From the NCBI RefSeq assembly GCF_014199685.1, contig NZ_JACHNZ010000004.1:51703-115702 (forward strand): DNA of 64,000 nt. The letters run 5' to 3'. Of this stretch, positions 9,133 to 20,881 are shown piece by piece. The number at the start of each line of letters is the position of its first letter. The stretch's first letter is position 1. Source of the stretch: Sphingosinicella soli. GTDB taxonomy: Bacteria > Pseudomonadota > Alphaproteobacteria > Sphingomonadales > Sphingomonadaceae. Position numbers and translations under genes: made by a program. The notes under the pieces are model-generated. The model did no database searches. It saw nothing but the letters and a program-made list of their open reading frames with translations, and was not told the DNA's origin.

Positions 9133-10305
9133 CTATGCGCCCCAGACGGTCTTTGCATAGGCAACGAAATTCGCGCCGAGGATCTTTTCGATACGCGCCT
9201 GCGAATGGCCGCGCCGCGCCAGACGGTCGGCAAGATCGTGGAACTGCGAGGGGCCGCGCAAGTCGATCACGAAGGGCAACGTATCGGGGTTTTCACCCTT
9301 CGCGCCGATGCCCGCCGCGCGCCGGTCCGCGATCTCCCTGGCGATTTTCACCTTGTAGGCGTCCAGATCGTCGATCGTGGTGATGCCGCCGTCGGTGCCG
9401 ATGCCGACATGGTCCTCACCGCAGACGTTCACGGCGTGCTCGATATGCGCCACGACATCGTCGGCGGTCGCCTTGCTGGTCGGGTTAAGGAACGGCATGA
9501 AATAGATGCCGACGAACCCGCCCCGCGCCGCCACAAGGCGCAGTTCGGCATCGGTCTTGTTGCGCGGCATGTCGGTCAGCGCGCGGCAGCCGGTGTGGTT
9601 GATCGAGATCGGCTGCTTCGAGATGCGCGCGGCTTCAAGGCAGGTGTTCTCGCCGCTGTGCGACAGATCCACCATCACGCGGTTCGCGTTCAGCCGCTCC
9701 ACTACCTCGCGCCCGAACGGCGTCAGACCCCGGTTCTCCGGCGCCATCGAACCGTCGCCGACGGCATTGGCGGGATTGTATGTCAGCTGGATGATCCGCA
9801 CGCCGAGGTTCGCGAAAACGTCTGCGCGGCTCGCATCGCTGCCGAGCATCGTCGTGTTCTGAAAGCCGTAGATGAGCCCGATGCGGTTGTCGCGCTTCGC
9901 GCGCAGAATGTCTTCCGCGCTGGTGATTTTCACGAGGTCGGCGGGATAGCGCCGCGCGACCGCATCCCAGTGCGCGATCTCGCGCACGGTCTGCTCGAAC
10001 GGCTCGTCGGGCCCGAACACATGGCCGATCGTAAGGTTCACGGCGGTGAGGCCCGAGTGGCGGGCATCGTCGATCACCCGCTGATCGATGACAGCCTCGG
10101 TCGATGTCCAGCCGGACCTCTCCTTCGTTTCGGGGGGCTCGACATTCGGATTGGAGAGGCCGCCGAGCGTGTTCACGATGATCGCGCTGTTTCGGAGGCC
10201 TGCCGGCGCGGCAAACGCCGACCCACCCGCCAGGAGCGCTGCAGCCGCGCCGCCCATGGCAAGCAGGTCGCGCCGCTCGAAGCCCGAATTGCCGCGATTC
10301 GTCAT
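9133..10305 (-). CDS. Membrane dipeptidase (peptidase family M19), Tat-exported
   Basis: A 390-residue zinc dipeptidase homologue (renal dipeptidase family). The N-terminus holds a twin-arginine signal (ERRDLLAMGG followed by a hydrophobic stretch ending SAFA), so it should be exported folded to the periplasm. Family motifs visible include DLSHSGENT (metal His), SINHTGCRAL, and HVGIGTDGG, where many members have HVGIGSDFDG. The start was placed at the ATG at 10305 because a GGAGGG ribosome-binding site lies 4 bases upstream and the Tat motif follows; the reading frame continues further upstream. It is the first gene of the dipeptidase-transporter-OCD set. Confidence 0.88.
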   Translation of the reverse strand: MTNRGNSGFERRDLLAMGGAAAALLAGGSAFAAPAGLRNSAIIVNTLGGLSNPNVEPPETKERSGWTSTEAVIDQRVIDDARHSGLTAVNLTIGHVFGPDEPFEQTVREIAHWDAVARRYPADLVKITSAEDILRAKRDNRIGLIYGFQNTTMLGSDASRADVFANLGVRIIQLTYNPANAVGDGSMAPENRGLTPFGREVVERLNANRVMVDLSHSGENTCLEAARISKQPISINHTGCRALTDMPRNKTDAELRLVAARGGFVGIYFMPFLNPTSKATADDVVAHIEHAVNVCGEDHVGIGTDGGITTIDDLDAYKVKIAREIADRRAAGIGAKGENPDTLPFVIDLRGPSQFHDLADRLARRGHSQARIEKILGANFVAYAKTVWGA

Positions 10306-10398
10306 GTGCCCTCCGGCCTGTTTCACAAAGGCCCGGACGTTCGCGCCCCGGCACCACGGCACCGATAGAGCATGGCGCGCCCCCGCGCGTAAAGGGCT

Positions 10399-10860
10399 TC
10401 AGGTATAAGCGATGAGCCGGCCCAGCGCCGCCACGGCAAGCCACAGGCCGATCGAGGTCAGCGCCATCAGTTTGAGCGGCGGCGTGGGTTCACCCGCATG
10501 CCGCCTCCAGAGCCCGCGGAAGGCGAGCGCATTTGCAACCGCGATCGCAGCGAGCACCATCTTGCAGAGGAACATGTCCGACCGCACCAGCGCGGTCGCA
10601 TCGGCCGCGAACAGCAATGGTCCCGTGAGCAGCATGAGGACGAGACCCGCGACCGCAATCGGCGTCAGCGCGCGCGACAGCGCAACGACCGGGATCTGTC
10701 GGAACGCGCCGATGAGCCGGAGATCGAGAAACCCGATGCCGCCGACAAGCAGCACCAGGCCCAGCAGGTGAAGGAGGTTCGCCGCCGGATAGGCCCATGG
10801 CGAGGCGCGCATGACGCCGCCGATCGCGGAGGCCTCGATCGCGGCGGCGAACGCGTCCAT
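10399..10860 (-). CDS. Small four-helix membrane protein (DUF6644-like)
   Basis: A 153-residue protein with four predicted membrane segments (about 25-48, 62-84, 95-112 and 130-150). It resembles uncharacterised families annotated as DUF6644. A histidine in the first helix (NLLHLLG) and a histidine after the third (RRHAG) are visible, but I cannot assign a heme or metal role. It follows the DUF6152-like gene by 4 bases and is probably co-transcribed with it. Function unknown. Confidence 0.7.
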   Translation of the reverse strand: MDAFAAAIEASAIGGVMRASPWAYPAANLLHLLGLVLLVGGIGFLDLRLIGAFRQIPVVALSRALTPIAVAGLVLMLLTGPLLFAADATALVRSDMFLCKMVLAAIAVANALAFRGLWRRHAGEPTPPLKLMALTSIGLWLAVAALGRLIAYT

Positions 10861-10864
10861 CAGG

Positions 10865-11212
10865 TCAGCGCAGCTCCACCGTCTTGCCCTCCGCGATCAC
10901 GCGCTCGATCCGCATCTCGGGCGCGCCGTCGCGGCGCGGGTAGCCGACGAGTGTCACCGACTTGCCGGGGGCCAGCATTTCACGCGTAAGCCCGCGCGCC
11001 TCCATGCGCGCGACGGGCGCCAGCACCACATCCCAGCTTTGCTTGCCGTGCATCACCTTGGCGGTGCCGTGCGGATTGCTCCACGAAACCGCCGACAGCG
11101 GCGCGGTGATCTCCAGCGTCTTTTCCGCGTCGTAGGAACTCCAGCCGTGGTGGGCGAGCGCGGCCGCGGGTATGCCGGCAAGCGTGGCGGCGAGGATCAG
11201 CCGTTTGAGCAT
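10865..11212 (-). CDS. Small exported protein, DUF6152-like
   Basis: A 115-residue protein with a clear Sec signal peptide (hydrophobic stretch ending PAAALA) followed by the AHHGWSSYD sequence typical of DUF6152 proteins, then a compact beta-rich domain that reads like an OB-type fold. The ATG at 11212 was chosen because GAAGGGAG sits just upstream; an adjacent upstream TTG is unlikely to be used. It probably forms a two-gene unit with the membrane protein downstream. The pair also co-occurs elsewhere, as I recall. Function unknown; the His-His at the mature N-terminus could bind metal (speculative). Confidence 0.72.
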   Translation of the reverse strand: MLKRLILAATLAGIPAAALAHHGWSSYDAEKTLEITAPLSAVSWSNPHGTAKVMHGKQSWDVVLAPVARMEARGLTREMLAPGKSVTLVGYPRRDGAPEMRIERVIAEGKTVELR

Positions 11213-11249
11213 CAAAATCTCCCTTCAGAGCCCCCATGCCTGTGTACCG

Positions 11250-11798
11250 CTAAACCGCATGCGAGGGAACATGCGGCCCGTCGCGGTGTTCATCGGTGAT
11301 GCCGCCATCCGCCAGACGGATAGCAGCTTCGATACATTTGAGCCGCGTCGCCCCGCGTCCGATGTCACCGAAATGCTCCTCGCGGAACACGGTCCGCGTT
11401 GTCCGTCCGGCGCGTGCGAGATAGACGAGACCCGGTTCTTCGCCTTCGCCGGCCGGGCCGGCGAAACCGGTGATCGCGAGCGCGATGTCGACATCCGAGA
11501 TTGCCAGCAACCCTTCCGCCATGGCGACGGCCACTTCATGCGAAACCGCGCCGTGGCGTTCGATAAGGCCGGGATCAATGCCGAGCAGGCGCTGCTTTGC
11601 CGCGTCCGTATAAACGACGAGGCCGGATTCGAAGACGTGTCCGAAGCCCGACACGTCGGTAAGGAGCGAGGCGAGCAGGCCGCCCGTGCAGCTTTCCGCA
11701 GTGCCTATCCTGACGCCCGCATCATGCAGCCGCTGAAGCAAAGCGTGGACGGCGCGCTCCAACGCATCGGGCAAGGCCGGAGACAGGGTTTCGGCCAT
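11250..11798 (-). CDS. CinA C-terminal domain / nicotinamide-nucleotide amidase family protein
   Basis: A 182-residue stand-alone CinA C-terminal domain, the family that includes PncC, which deamidates nicotinamide mononucleotide in NAD recycling. The signature AESCTGGLLASLLTDVSG (about 33-50) with the catalytic Ser/Cys region and the ITGFAGPAGEG segment (near 108) are both present. The start ATG at 11798 lies 8 bases after the stop of the upstream small gene. A tail ending HVPSHAV is longer than the minimal domain. Amidase activity is likely from the family but not proven for this copy. Confidence 0.85.
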   Translation of the reverse strand: MAETLSPALPDALERAVHALLQRLHDAGVRIGTAESCTGGLLASLLTDVSGFGHVFESGLVVYTDAAKQRLLGIDPGLIERHGAVSHEVAVAMAEGLLAISDVDIALAITGFAGPAGEGEEPGLVYLARAGRTTRTVFREEHFGDIGRGATRLKCIEAAIRLADGGITDEHRDGPHVPSHAV

Positions 11799-11806
11799 CG
11801 GCCGCA

Positions 11807-13210
<1,404 letters not shown>

Positions 13211-13214
<4 letters not shown>

Positions 13215-13831
13215 AGCGCGATCTCCGCGAACGAGGCGACGTCGCCCTCCCCCGCCTCCCGGTCAACGAGGCAGGCCTTCAGGCCCGCCTCACGCGCGGC
13301 CTCGATCTCCGGCATGCTGTCGGAGAGGAACAGGATATCCTCCACCGGCAGGCCGATTTCGGCCGCGATGCGGCGGTACGACTCCGCCTCTTTCTTCGGG
13401 CCGGTGGTGGTATCGAAATAGCCGGAAAACAGCGGCGTCAGATCGCCCGCGTTGCTGTACCCGAAGATCAGTTTCTGCGCGGCCACCGACCCCGACGAAT
13501 AGACGTAGAGGCCGATCCCATCCGCGTGCCAGCGCCGCAGCGTCTCGGCGGCGTCGGCGTAAACATGGCCCTTCAGCGTGCCGTCCGCATAGCCTTCCGC
13601 CCAGATCAGCCCCTGCAGCGTTTTGAGCGCGGTTTCCTTGCGATCCTCGTCGATCCAGCGCGTGAGCGTTTCCACCGGATCGCCGGGCACGTCCTTCAGC
13701 ATCGGCGCGGCCTCGGGGTGCGCCGCGATCCAGTCCGCCAGCCGCGCCCGCGCATAGGGAAACAGCGTGTCGGTCACGAAGGCGATGCTGCTCGTCGTGC
13801 CTTCGATGTCGGTGAGAACCGCGCGCACCAT
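13211..13831 (-). CDS. mtnC: [18 protein letters not shown] E1 (acireductone synthase)
   Basis: HAD-superfamily enzyme that both enolises and dephosphorylates the diketo intermediate of methionine salvage to acireductone. The 206-residue product has HAD motif I as DIEGTTSS (residues 8-15), the YSSGS motif II region near 110, and the [17 protein letters not shown] motif near 167. Its ATG directly abuts the mtnD stop (TGAATG) and its stop overlaps the GTG of mtnA, consistent with translational coupling. Confidence 0.95.
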
Positions 13832-14371
13832 TCAGGCGAGCGCCGGTTCGTGGCGCGGGAAGCGGTCGGCGATGTCGTCGCCGGTGAAATGCGCCACCCA
13901 GCCCTCGGGATTGATGAACAGGCGGATCGCCGTGAAGCGCGGCGCGGGGCCCATGTCGAACCAGTGCCGCATGCGCGCAGGCACGGCGATGAGGTCGCCT
14001 TTCGTGCAGAGCATGTTGAAAACGCGCCCATCCTCGTGGAGCGTGAACAGGCCTTCGCCGTCCACGAAGAAGCGGACTTCGTCTTCCATGTGGCGGTGCT
14101 CGGAAAGGAATTTCTGCCGGAATGCGGCGCGCTCCGGATGGTCGGGCACCATGCTCGCCACGTCCACCGCCTGATAGCCGCCCCTCGCCTTCAGCCGTTC
14201 GATCTCCTCGGCGTACGCCGCAAGGATATCGCCTTCGGGCACGTCCCGCGTAGGCCAGCGTTCGAAGAGAACGCCGATCTCCCCCAGCGTTTGCGCGATC
14301 GTTTCCGCGTCGGCGGTTTCCAGAAATGCACGCTCCGGCGCGCCCTCCGCATAAACGGCAAGATGACTCAT
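13832..14371 (-). CDS. mtnD: Acireductone dioxygenase
   Basis: Cupin metalloenzyme that cleaves acireductone. The iron form gives 2-keto-4-methylthiobutyrate and formate; the nickel form is off-pathway and releases CO. The 179-residue protein carries the metal site HRHMEDEVRFF (about 94-104) and the later His in RMRHWFDMG (near 137). Start is the ATG at 14371; the longer frame through mtnB is a shadow. Formate released here could feed the formate dehydrogenase encoded at the start of the window (inference). Confidence 0.95.
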   Translation of the reverse strand: MSHLAVYAEGAPERAFLETADAETIAQTLGEIGVLFERWPTRDVPEGDILAAYAEEIERLKARGGYQAVDVASMVPDHPERAAFRQKFLSEHRHMEDEVRFFVDGEGLFTLHEDGRVFNMLCTKGDLIAVPARMRHWFDMGPAPRFTAIRLFINPEGWVAHFTGDDIADRFPRHEPALA

Positions 14372-14985
14372 GCGTCCCTCCTCATGCTGCGCTCGGCAAC
14401 CTCGCACGCGGCGAGCCATTCGGTCGCCTCGATCACCCGCTCCGCCTCCGCGATGTCCGCGCCCCAGCCGTAAAGCCCGTGTCCGCGAATGAGGTAAGCG
14501 GGCGGCGGCAGGCCCGCGAGGCGGGAAGCGATCGCCGCGTCGATGTCGCCCATATCCTGGCTGTTTTCCACAACCGGAACGATGATCTCCGCCAGATGCG
14601 TGGTCACACCCGGAAACGCCTTGCCCAGTTCGTGCCCCCGGATCGTCCAGTCGTCGCGCAGCACCCGCGACAGCGCCACCGCCTGCGGCGAGTGGCTGTG
14701 CAGTACCGCGCCGACCTCCGGAAAGCGGCGGTAAAGCGACAGATGCAGCGCCGTCTCCGCGCTCGGCCGTTTGCCGTCGAGCGATGCGCCGCGCGCATCC
14801 ACGCGCATCACCCCGTCCCGCGTCAGGCGTCCCTTGTGCCACCCGGAAACCGTCACGGCGAAACTGCCATCTTCCAGGCGCACCGAATAGTTCCCGCTCG
14901 TCGCAGGCGCCCAGCCCCGCACGTCGAACGCGCGCCCCACGGCAACGATGGCGTCGGCCGCCGTTTCGAATGTGCTTGCAACCAT
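14368..14985 (-). CDS. mtnB: Methylthioribulose-1-phosphate dehydratase
   Basis: Class II aldolase-fold zinc enzyme that dehydrates methylthioribulose-1-phosphate to a diketo compound. The 205-residue protein has the ATSGNYSVRL substrate loop (about 28-37), the zinc-site pair in VLHSHSPQAVALS (near 95), and the third His in IRGHGLYGWG (near 167). It opens the leftward salvage operon and shares ATGA with mtnD. The ribosome-binding site is weak (AAGAAAAC). Confidence 0.94.
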   Translation of the reverse strand: MVASTFETAADAIVAVGRAFDVRGWAPATSGNYSVRLEDGSFAVTVSGWHKGRLTRDGVMRVDARGASLDGKRPSAETALHLSLYRRFPEVGAVLHSHSPQAVALSRVLRDDWTIRGHELGKAFPGVTTHLAEIIVPVVENSQDMGDIDAAIASRLAGLPPPAYLIRGHGLYGWGADIAEAERVIEATEWLAACEVAERSMRRDA

Positions 14986-15019
14986 GATGTTTTCTTAACC
15001 ATGACTGTGACGCTGGCGA

Positions 15020-15032
15020 AGCGGTTTCCGCT
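15020..15032. promoter_or_regulatory. Short perfect inverted repeat in the mtnB / aminotransferase divergent intergenic region
   Basis: AGCGG-TTT-CCGCT forms a perfect 5-base inverted repeat in the 65-base space between two divergent methionine-salvage genes. It could be an operator or a small hairpin near the aminotransferase start. I see no riboswitch-sized structure here, and the aminotransferase ATG lacks a clear ribosome-binding site. Confidence 0.3.
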
Positions 15033-15050
15033 CTTCTATGAACCATTCTC

Positions 15051-16208
15051 ATGAATCCGCTCTACGCCAACCTGCCGACCACCATCTTCGAGAAGATGTC
15101 CGCGCTTGCCCGCGAAACGGGCGCGATCAACCTGGGGCAAGGCTTTCCCGACGCGGGCTGGCCGCGCGACGTGCTGGAAGCCGGCGCCCGCGCGCTCACC
15201 GAAGGCTACAACCAGTATCCGCCGATGCCGGGCATCCCGGAGCTTCGGCAGGCGATCGCCGATCACTACCGCCGCCATCAGGCCGTCGATCTCGACTGGC
15301 AGAGCGAAATCACCGTCACCTCGGGCGCGACGGAGGCGCTTGCGGCCTCGGTCATGGCGCTTGTCAGCCCCGGCGACGAGGTGCTGCTGATCCAGCCGAT
15401 GTACGATGCCTATCTGCCGATGGTGCGCCAGGCGGGCGGCGTGCCGAAGCTGATCCGCCTCGAACCGCCGGAGTGGCGGCTGACGGAAGCCGCGCTCGCC
15501 GAAGCGTTCAGCCCGCGCACGCGCGTCGTGCTGCTCAACAACCCGCTCAATCCGACCGCGACGATGTTCTCGGAAGGTGAACTCGCGCTGCTTGCCCGCT
15601 TCGTGGTGGAGCACGATGCCGTCGTTATCAGCGACGAGGTGTGGGAGCATGTCGTGTTCGATGGCCGCGCGCATTCGCCGATCATGGCGCAGCCGGGGAT
15701 GAGGGAACGCACGGTGAAGATCGGCTCGGGCGGCAAGATTTTCTCGCTCACCGGATGGAAGGTCGGCTGGATGTGCGCCGCGCCCCGGCTGATGCACGCG
15801 CTTGCCCGCGCGCACCAGTTCCTTACCTTCACGACGCCGCCGAACCTGCAGACGGCGATTGCCTACGGGCTCGGGAAGGACGACGGCTATTTCACCGCGA
15901 TGCGCGCGGATTTCGCCCGCTCGCGCGATCGGCTGGCATCGGGGCTCGATGCGGCAGGCTGGAAGACACTGCCGAGCGCGGGCACCTATTTCCTCTCCGT
16001 CGACCTTGCCGCCTCGGGCATCGCGCTCGACGACGTGAGCTTCTGCGACCGACTGGCGCGTGAGGGCGACGTCGTCGCGATCCCGGTCTCGGCGTTTTAC
16101 GCGGAGGCGCCGGTCACGTCGGTGGTGCGCTTCTGCTTCGCCAAGACCGACGCGACGATCGATGCCGCGCTGGAACGCATGGCGAAGGCACGAGCGCTGT
16201 TCGGCTGA
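15051..16208 (+). CDS. PLP-dependent aminotransferase (methionine aminotransferase-like)
   Basis: A fold-type I class I/II aminotransferase of 385 residues. The PLP lysine is in SGGKIFSLTGWKVGW (near 232) and the cofactor Asn/Asp region in LLNNPLNPT (near 160) and ISDEVWEH (near 196). Sequence style resembles the YbdL/kynurenine aminotransferase subgroup, which can use methionine or its keto acid. Its position divergent from mtnB-D-C-A suggests it performs the last salvage step, amination of 2-keto-4-methylthiobutyrate to methionine. That role is inferred from context; other amino donors and substrates are possible. Confidence 0.88.
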   Translation: MNPLYANLPTTIFEKMSALARETGAINLGQGFPDAGWPRDVLEAGARALTEGYNQYPPMPGIPELRQAIADHYRRHQAVDLDWQSEITVTSGATEALAASVMALVSPGDEVLLIQPMYDAYLPMVRQAGGVPKLIRLEPPEWRLTEAALAEAFSPRTRVVLLNNPLNPTATMFSEGELALLARFVVEHDAVVISDEVWEHVVFDGRAHSPIMAQPGMRERTVKIGSGGKIFSLTGWKVGWMCAAPRLMHALARAHQFLTFTTPPNLQTAIAYGLGKDDGYFTAMRADFARSRDRLASGLDAAGWKTLPSAGTYFLSVDLAASGIALDDVSFCDRLAREGDVVAIPVSAFYAEAPVTSVVRFCFAKTDATIDAALERMAKARALFG

Positions 16209-16211
16209 CGC

Positions 16212-17851
<1,640 letters not shown>

Positions 17852-17879
<28 letters not shown>

Positions 17880-19453
17880 TCCTGCTCCCTCAATTCCTTG
17901 CGCCGAATCTTGCCGCTCACCGTCTTGGGCAGCGTCGCGACGAATTCGATCTTCCGCGGATACTTATAGGGCGCCGTCGTGGATTTCACATGGGTTTGCA
18001 ATTCCTCGACGAGCGCATCGGAAGCGCCGTGCCCGGAGGCGAGGACGACGAACGCCTTCACCACCTCGCCGCGCGTCGGATCGGGGCTCGCCACGACGGC
18101 GCTTTCGGCGACCGCCGGATGCTCGAACAGCGCGCTTTCCACCTCGAACGGCCCGATCCGGTATCCGGCCGAAAGGATCACGTCGTCGGCGCGGCCCACG
18201 AACCAGAAGAAGCCGTCTTCGTCGACGAAGGCGCGGTCGCCGGTCAGATACCAGCCGTCCCGGAACACGCTCGCGGTGCGCGCGTCGTCGTCGCGGTAGC
18301 CGAGGAACAGGCCGGGCGGGCGCCTTCCCGCCACGCGCAGCGCGATGTCGCCCTCCTCGCCGGGCGGCAGGCGCTGCCCACCCTCGCCGATCACCGCAAG
18401 ATCGATGCCCGGCGCAGGCTTGCCCATCGCGCCCTGCCGCTCCGCGCCCGCACGGTTGCAGCACAGCATCACGGTTTCGGTCTGGCCGTAGCCGTCGTGG
18501 ATCGAAAGGCCGGTCGCCGCGCGCCAGAGATCGATCACCTCCGGGTTGAGCGGTTCGCCCGCACTGACGCAGCGCCGCAGTGTTTCGAAGCGGCGCGTGC
18601 CGAGATCGGAGCGCACGAACATGCGGTATGCGGTGGGCGGCGCGCACAATGTCGTCACCGGATAGGTGCCGAGAAGACCGAGCACCGCCTCCCCATCGAA
18701 CCCCGGCGCGTGATAGGCGAAGATGCCCGCGCCCATCATCCACGGCGCGAACAGGCTGGACCACGCCGCCTTCGCCCAGCCGGTGTCGGACACGTTCCAC
18801 ATCAGGTCGCCGGGGCCGAGATCCAGCCAGTAACGTGCCGTAATCTCGTGCGCGAGCGGATAGCCTGCGCCGTGGATCGTCATCTTCGGATTGCCGGTCG
18901 TGCCGCTGGTGAAATAGCAGAGCGCCGGGTCGTCGAACGCCGTGTCGGCGATCGCTTCCGACGGCTCGGCTTGCGCCGCAAGCGCGGAATAATCGCCCCA
19001 CCCCGCGCGGGGGCCGCCGATGTGCAGCCTGGCTATCGGATCGCCTGTGAGCGCGGTATCGACGCGGTCGGCGATGTCCGCCCCCACGATCACGCACACC
19101 GCCTTCGCCGCCGCGCGGCGATAGGCGATATCCTTGGGCATCAGCTGCACGGTTCCGGGCGACGCGATCGCGCCGAGCCGCAGGCAGCCGAGCATCAGTT
19201 CCCACCATTCCAGCTCGCGCGCCAGCAGGATCAGCACGGTATCGCCGCGCTTCACGCCCGCGCCCTTCAGAACGGCGGCGGCCTTCGCCGCCCGCGCGTC
19301 GAGCGCGGCGAAGCTGATGTCTTCAACGCGCCCGCCTGCATCGACCCACAGCAGCGCGCGATCGGCCCCGCGTTCGCGCGCGAAGCGCTGCATCCGGTCG
19401 CGCGCGAAATTGGTCCGCACGGGCGGAGTCCATTCGAAAGGCTGCTCCGTCAT
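17852..19453 (-). CDS. AMP-dependent acyl-CoA synthetase (ACSM / aryl-CoA ligase-like)
   Basis: A 533-residue adenylate-forming ligase closer to medium-chain and aromatic acid:CoA ligases than to the downstream FadD-type gene. Motifs: [16 protein letters not shown] (near 160), [11 protein letters not shown] (near 315), [20 protein letters not shown] (near 412) and the terminal [13 protein letters not shown] with the catalytic lysine (near 515). The ATG at 19453 overlaps the aldehyde dehydrogenase stop (ATGA). Having two dissimilar ligases in one operon suggests two acid substrates or sequential steps (inference). Confidence 0.9.
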
Positions 19454-20853
19454 CGCGCTTCGTTGATGATCTGCACCTGCGTGAATTCGTGCAGGCCTTC
19501 CTCCGCGAATTCCACGCCGATGCCGGATTGCTTGGCGCCGCCGAAGGGGATGTTCGGCCCGAAATCGAGGTGCTTGTTGATCCACACCGTGCCCGAATCC
19601 ATGCGCGTCGCGATGTCGTAGGCCGTGTCACGATCCCTGCCCCACACGGAGCCGCCGAGGCCCCACGGCGAGGCGTTGGCGCGCTCCAGCGCGTCTTCGG
19701 CATCGTCGTAGCGGATCACCGGCAGAATGGGGCCGAACTGTTCCTCGTCGACGATGCGCGTGCCGTCCGTCACGTCGCGCACGATCGTCGGCCGGATGAA
19801 ATAGCCGGGCCGATCGACGACATCGCCGCCCGCGATGATCGTGCCCGCCGCGCGCGCATCATCCAGGAAGCCCTTCACCTTCTCGTACTGCATTTTGTTC
19901 TGCAGCGGCCCGATCTGCGCGCCCTGCGCGAGCCCGTCGTCGACGATCGCCTCGTCGGCGAGTCTCGCAAGTTCCGCGCAGAGTTCCTCGTAGATCGACG
20001 AATGCGCATAGACGCGCTTTACCGCGAGGCACACCTGCCCCGCATTCATCATCGCCGCGCCGAAAATGCCCGGCGCAATGGTTTTCGGATCGGCATCGGG
20101 CAGCACGATCGCCGCGTCGTTGCCGCCGAGTTCGAGCGTGATGCGCTTGATGCTGGACGCCGCGCTCGCCATCACCTTCTTGCCGGTTTCGGTGGAGCCA
20201 GTGAAGGATATCTTCGCGATATCCGGGTGCGCCGTCAGCTTGCCGCCGAGATCGTTCTGATCGGTTATGACGTTAATGACGCCCGCCGGGAAAATCTCCG
20301 CGCAGAGTTCGCCGAGTTTCAGCGTCGTCAGCGGCGTCGTCGGCGCGGGCTTGATGACGATCGTGTTTCCGGCCAGCAGTGCGAGCGGCATCTTGAACGC
20401 CACGATGAGCACCGGGAAGTTCCACGGGATGATCGCGCCGACCACGCCGAGCGGCCGCCGCCGCATTTCGACGCGGCGGTTGTCGTTGTCCTCGATCAGT
20501 TTCGATTCGAGTTCAAGCGACGCAAGGTAGCGGATGAACGCCGACGTGTAGACGATCTCGGCGGTCGATTCGCTGAGCGGTTTGCCCTGTTCCTGCGTCA
20601 GCAGCCGGGCGAAACTTTCCAACTTCGCCTCGATCGCATCGGCGAGTTTCAGGAGGAGATCGCGGCGTTCCTGCATGGAACGCCGCGACCAGGCGGGGAA
20701 GGCGGCTTTCGCGGCGGCGACGGCCGCATCGAGCTGGGCTTCCGATCCGCGCGGACACACGGCGAGCACCTCTTCGGTCGCCGGGTTGATGACGTCCATC
20801 GTCATGTCCCCCGGCACCAGCGCGCCGCCGATCAGCAGCCGATAGTCGTCCAT
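19450..20853 (-). CDS. NAD(P)-dependent aldehyde dehydrogenase
   Basis: A 467-residue cytoplasmic ALDH-superfamily enzyme. Seen are the Asn of IIPWNFPV (near 143), the cofactor loop FTGSTETGKKV (near 219), the general-base Glu in ELGGNDAAIV (near 243) and the nucleophilic Cys in NAGQVCLAVKR (near 276). Start ATG at 20853 follows GAAGGA. It lies 28 bases after the TonB receptor gene and overlaps the next ligase by ATGA. Context suggests it oxidises the aldehyde released by the periplasmic amine dehydrogenase; a phenylacetaldehyde- or betaine-aldehyde-type substrate cannot be told apart from sequence alone. Confidence 0.93.
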   Translation of the reverse strand: MDDYRLLIGGALVPGDMTMDVINPATEEVLAVCPRGSEAQLDAAVAAAKAAFPAWSRRSMQERRDLLLKLADAIEAKLESFARLLTQEQGKPLSESTAEIVYTSAFIRYLASLELESKLIEDNDNRRVEMRRRPLGVVGAIIPWNFPVLIVAFKMPLALLAGNTIVIKPAPTTPLTTLKLGELCAEIFPAGVINVITDQNDLGGKLTAHPDIAKISFTGSTETGKKVMASAASSIKRITLELGGNDAAIVLPDADPKTIAPGIFGAAMMNAGQVCLAVKRVYAHSSIYEELCAELARLADEAIVDDGLAQGAQIGPLQNKMQYEKVKGFLDDARAAGTIIAGGDVVDRPGYFIRPTIVRDVTDGTRIVDEEQFGPILPVIRYDDAEDALERANASPWGLGGSVWGRDRDTAYDIATRMDSGTVWINKHLDFGPNIPFGGAKQSGIGVEFAEEGLHEFTQVQIINEAR

Positions 20854-20881
20854 AACCGATCCTTCCCCAGTATCGTCTTTT

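Noticed and set aside
8731..10368. 545-codon open frame on the plus strand
   Set aside because: It runs antisense over the BASS transporter and dipeptidase genes, which have clear family motifs. Its translation is charged and low in motifs, typical of a high-GC shadow frame.
14986..15050. SAM or SAH riboswitch ahead of the methionine salvage genes
   Set aside because: The 65-base gap is short and shows only a 5-base inverted repeat, with no match to known SAM aptamer cores.
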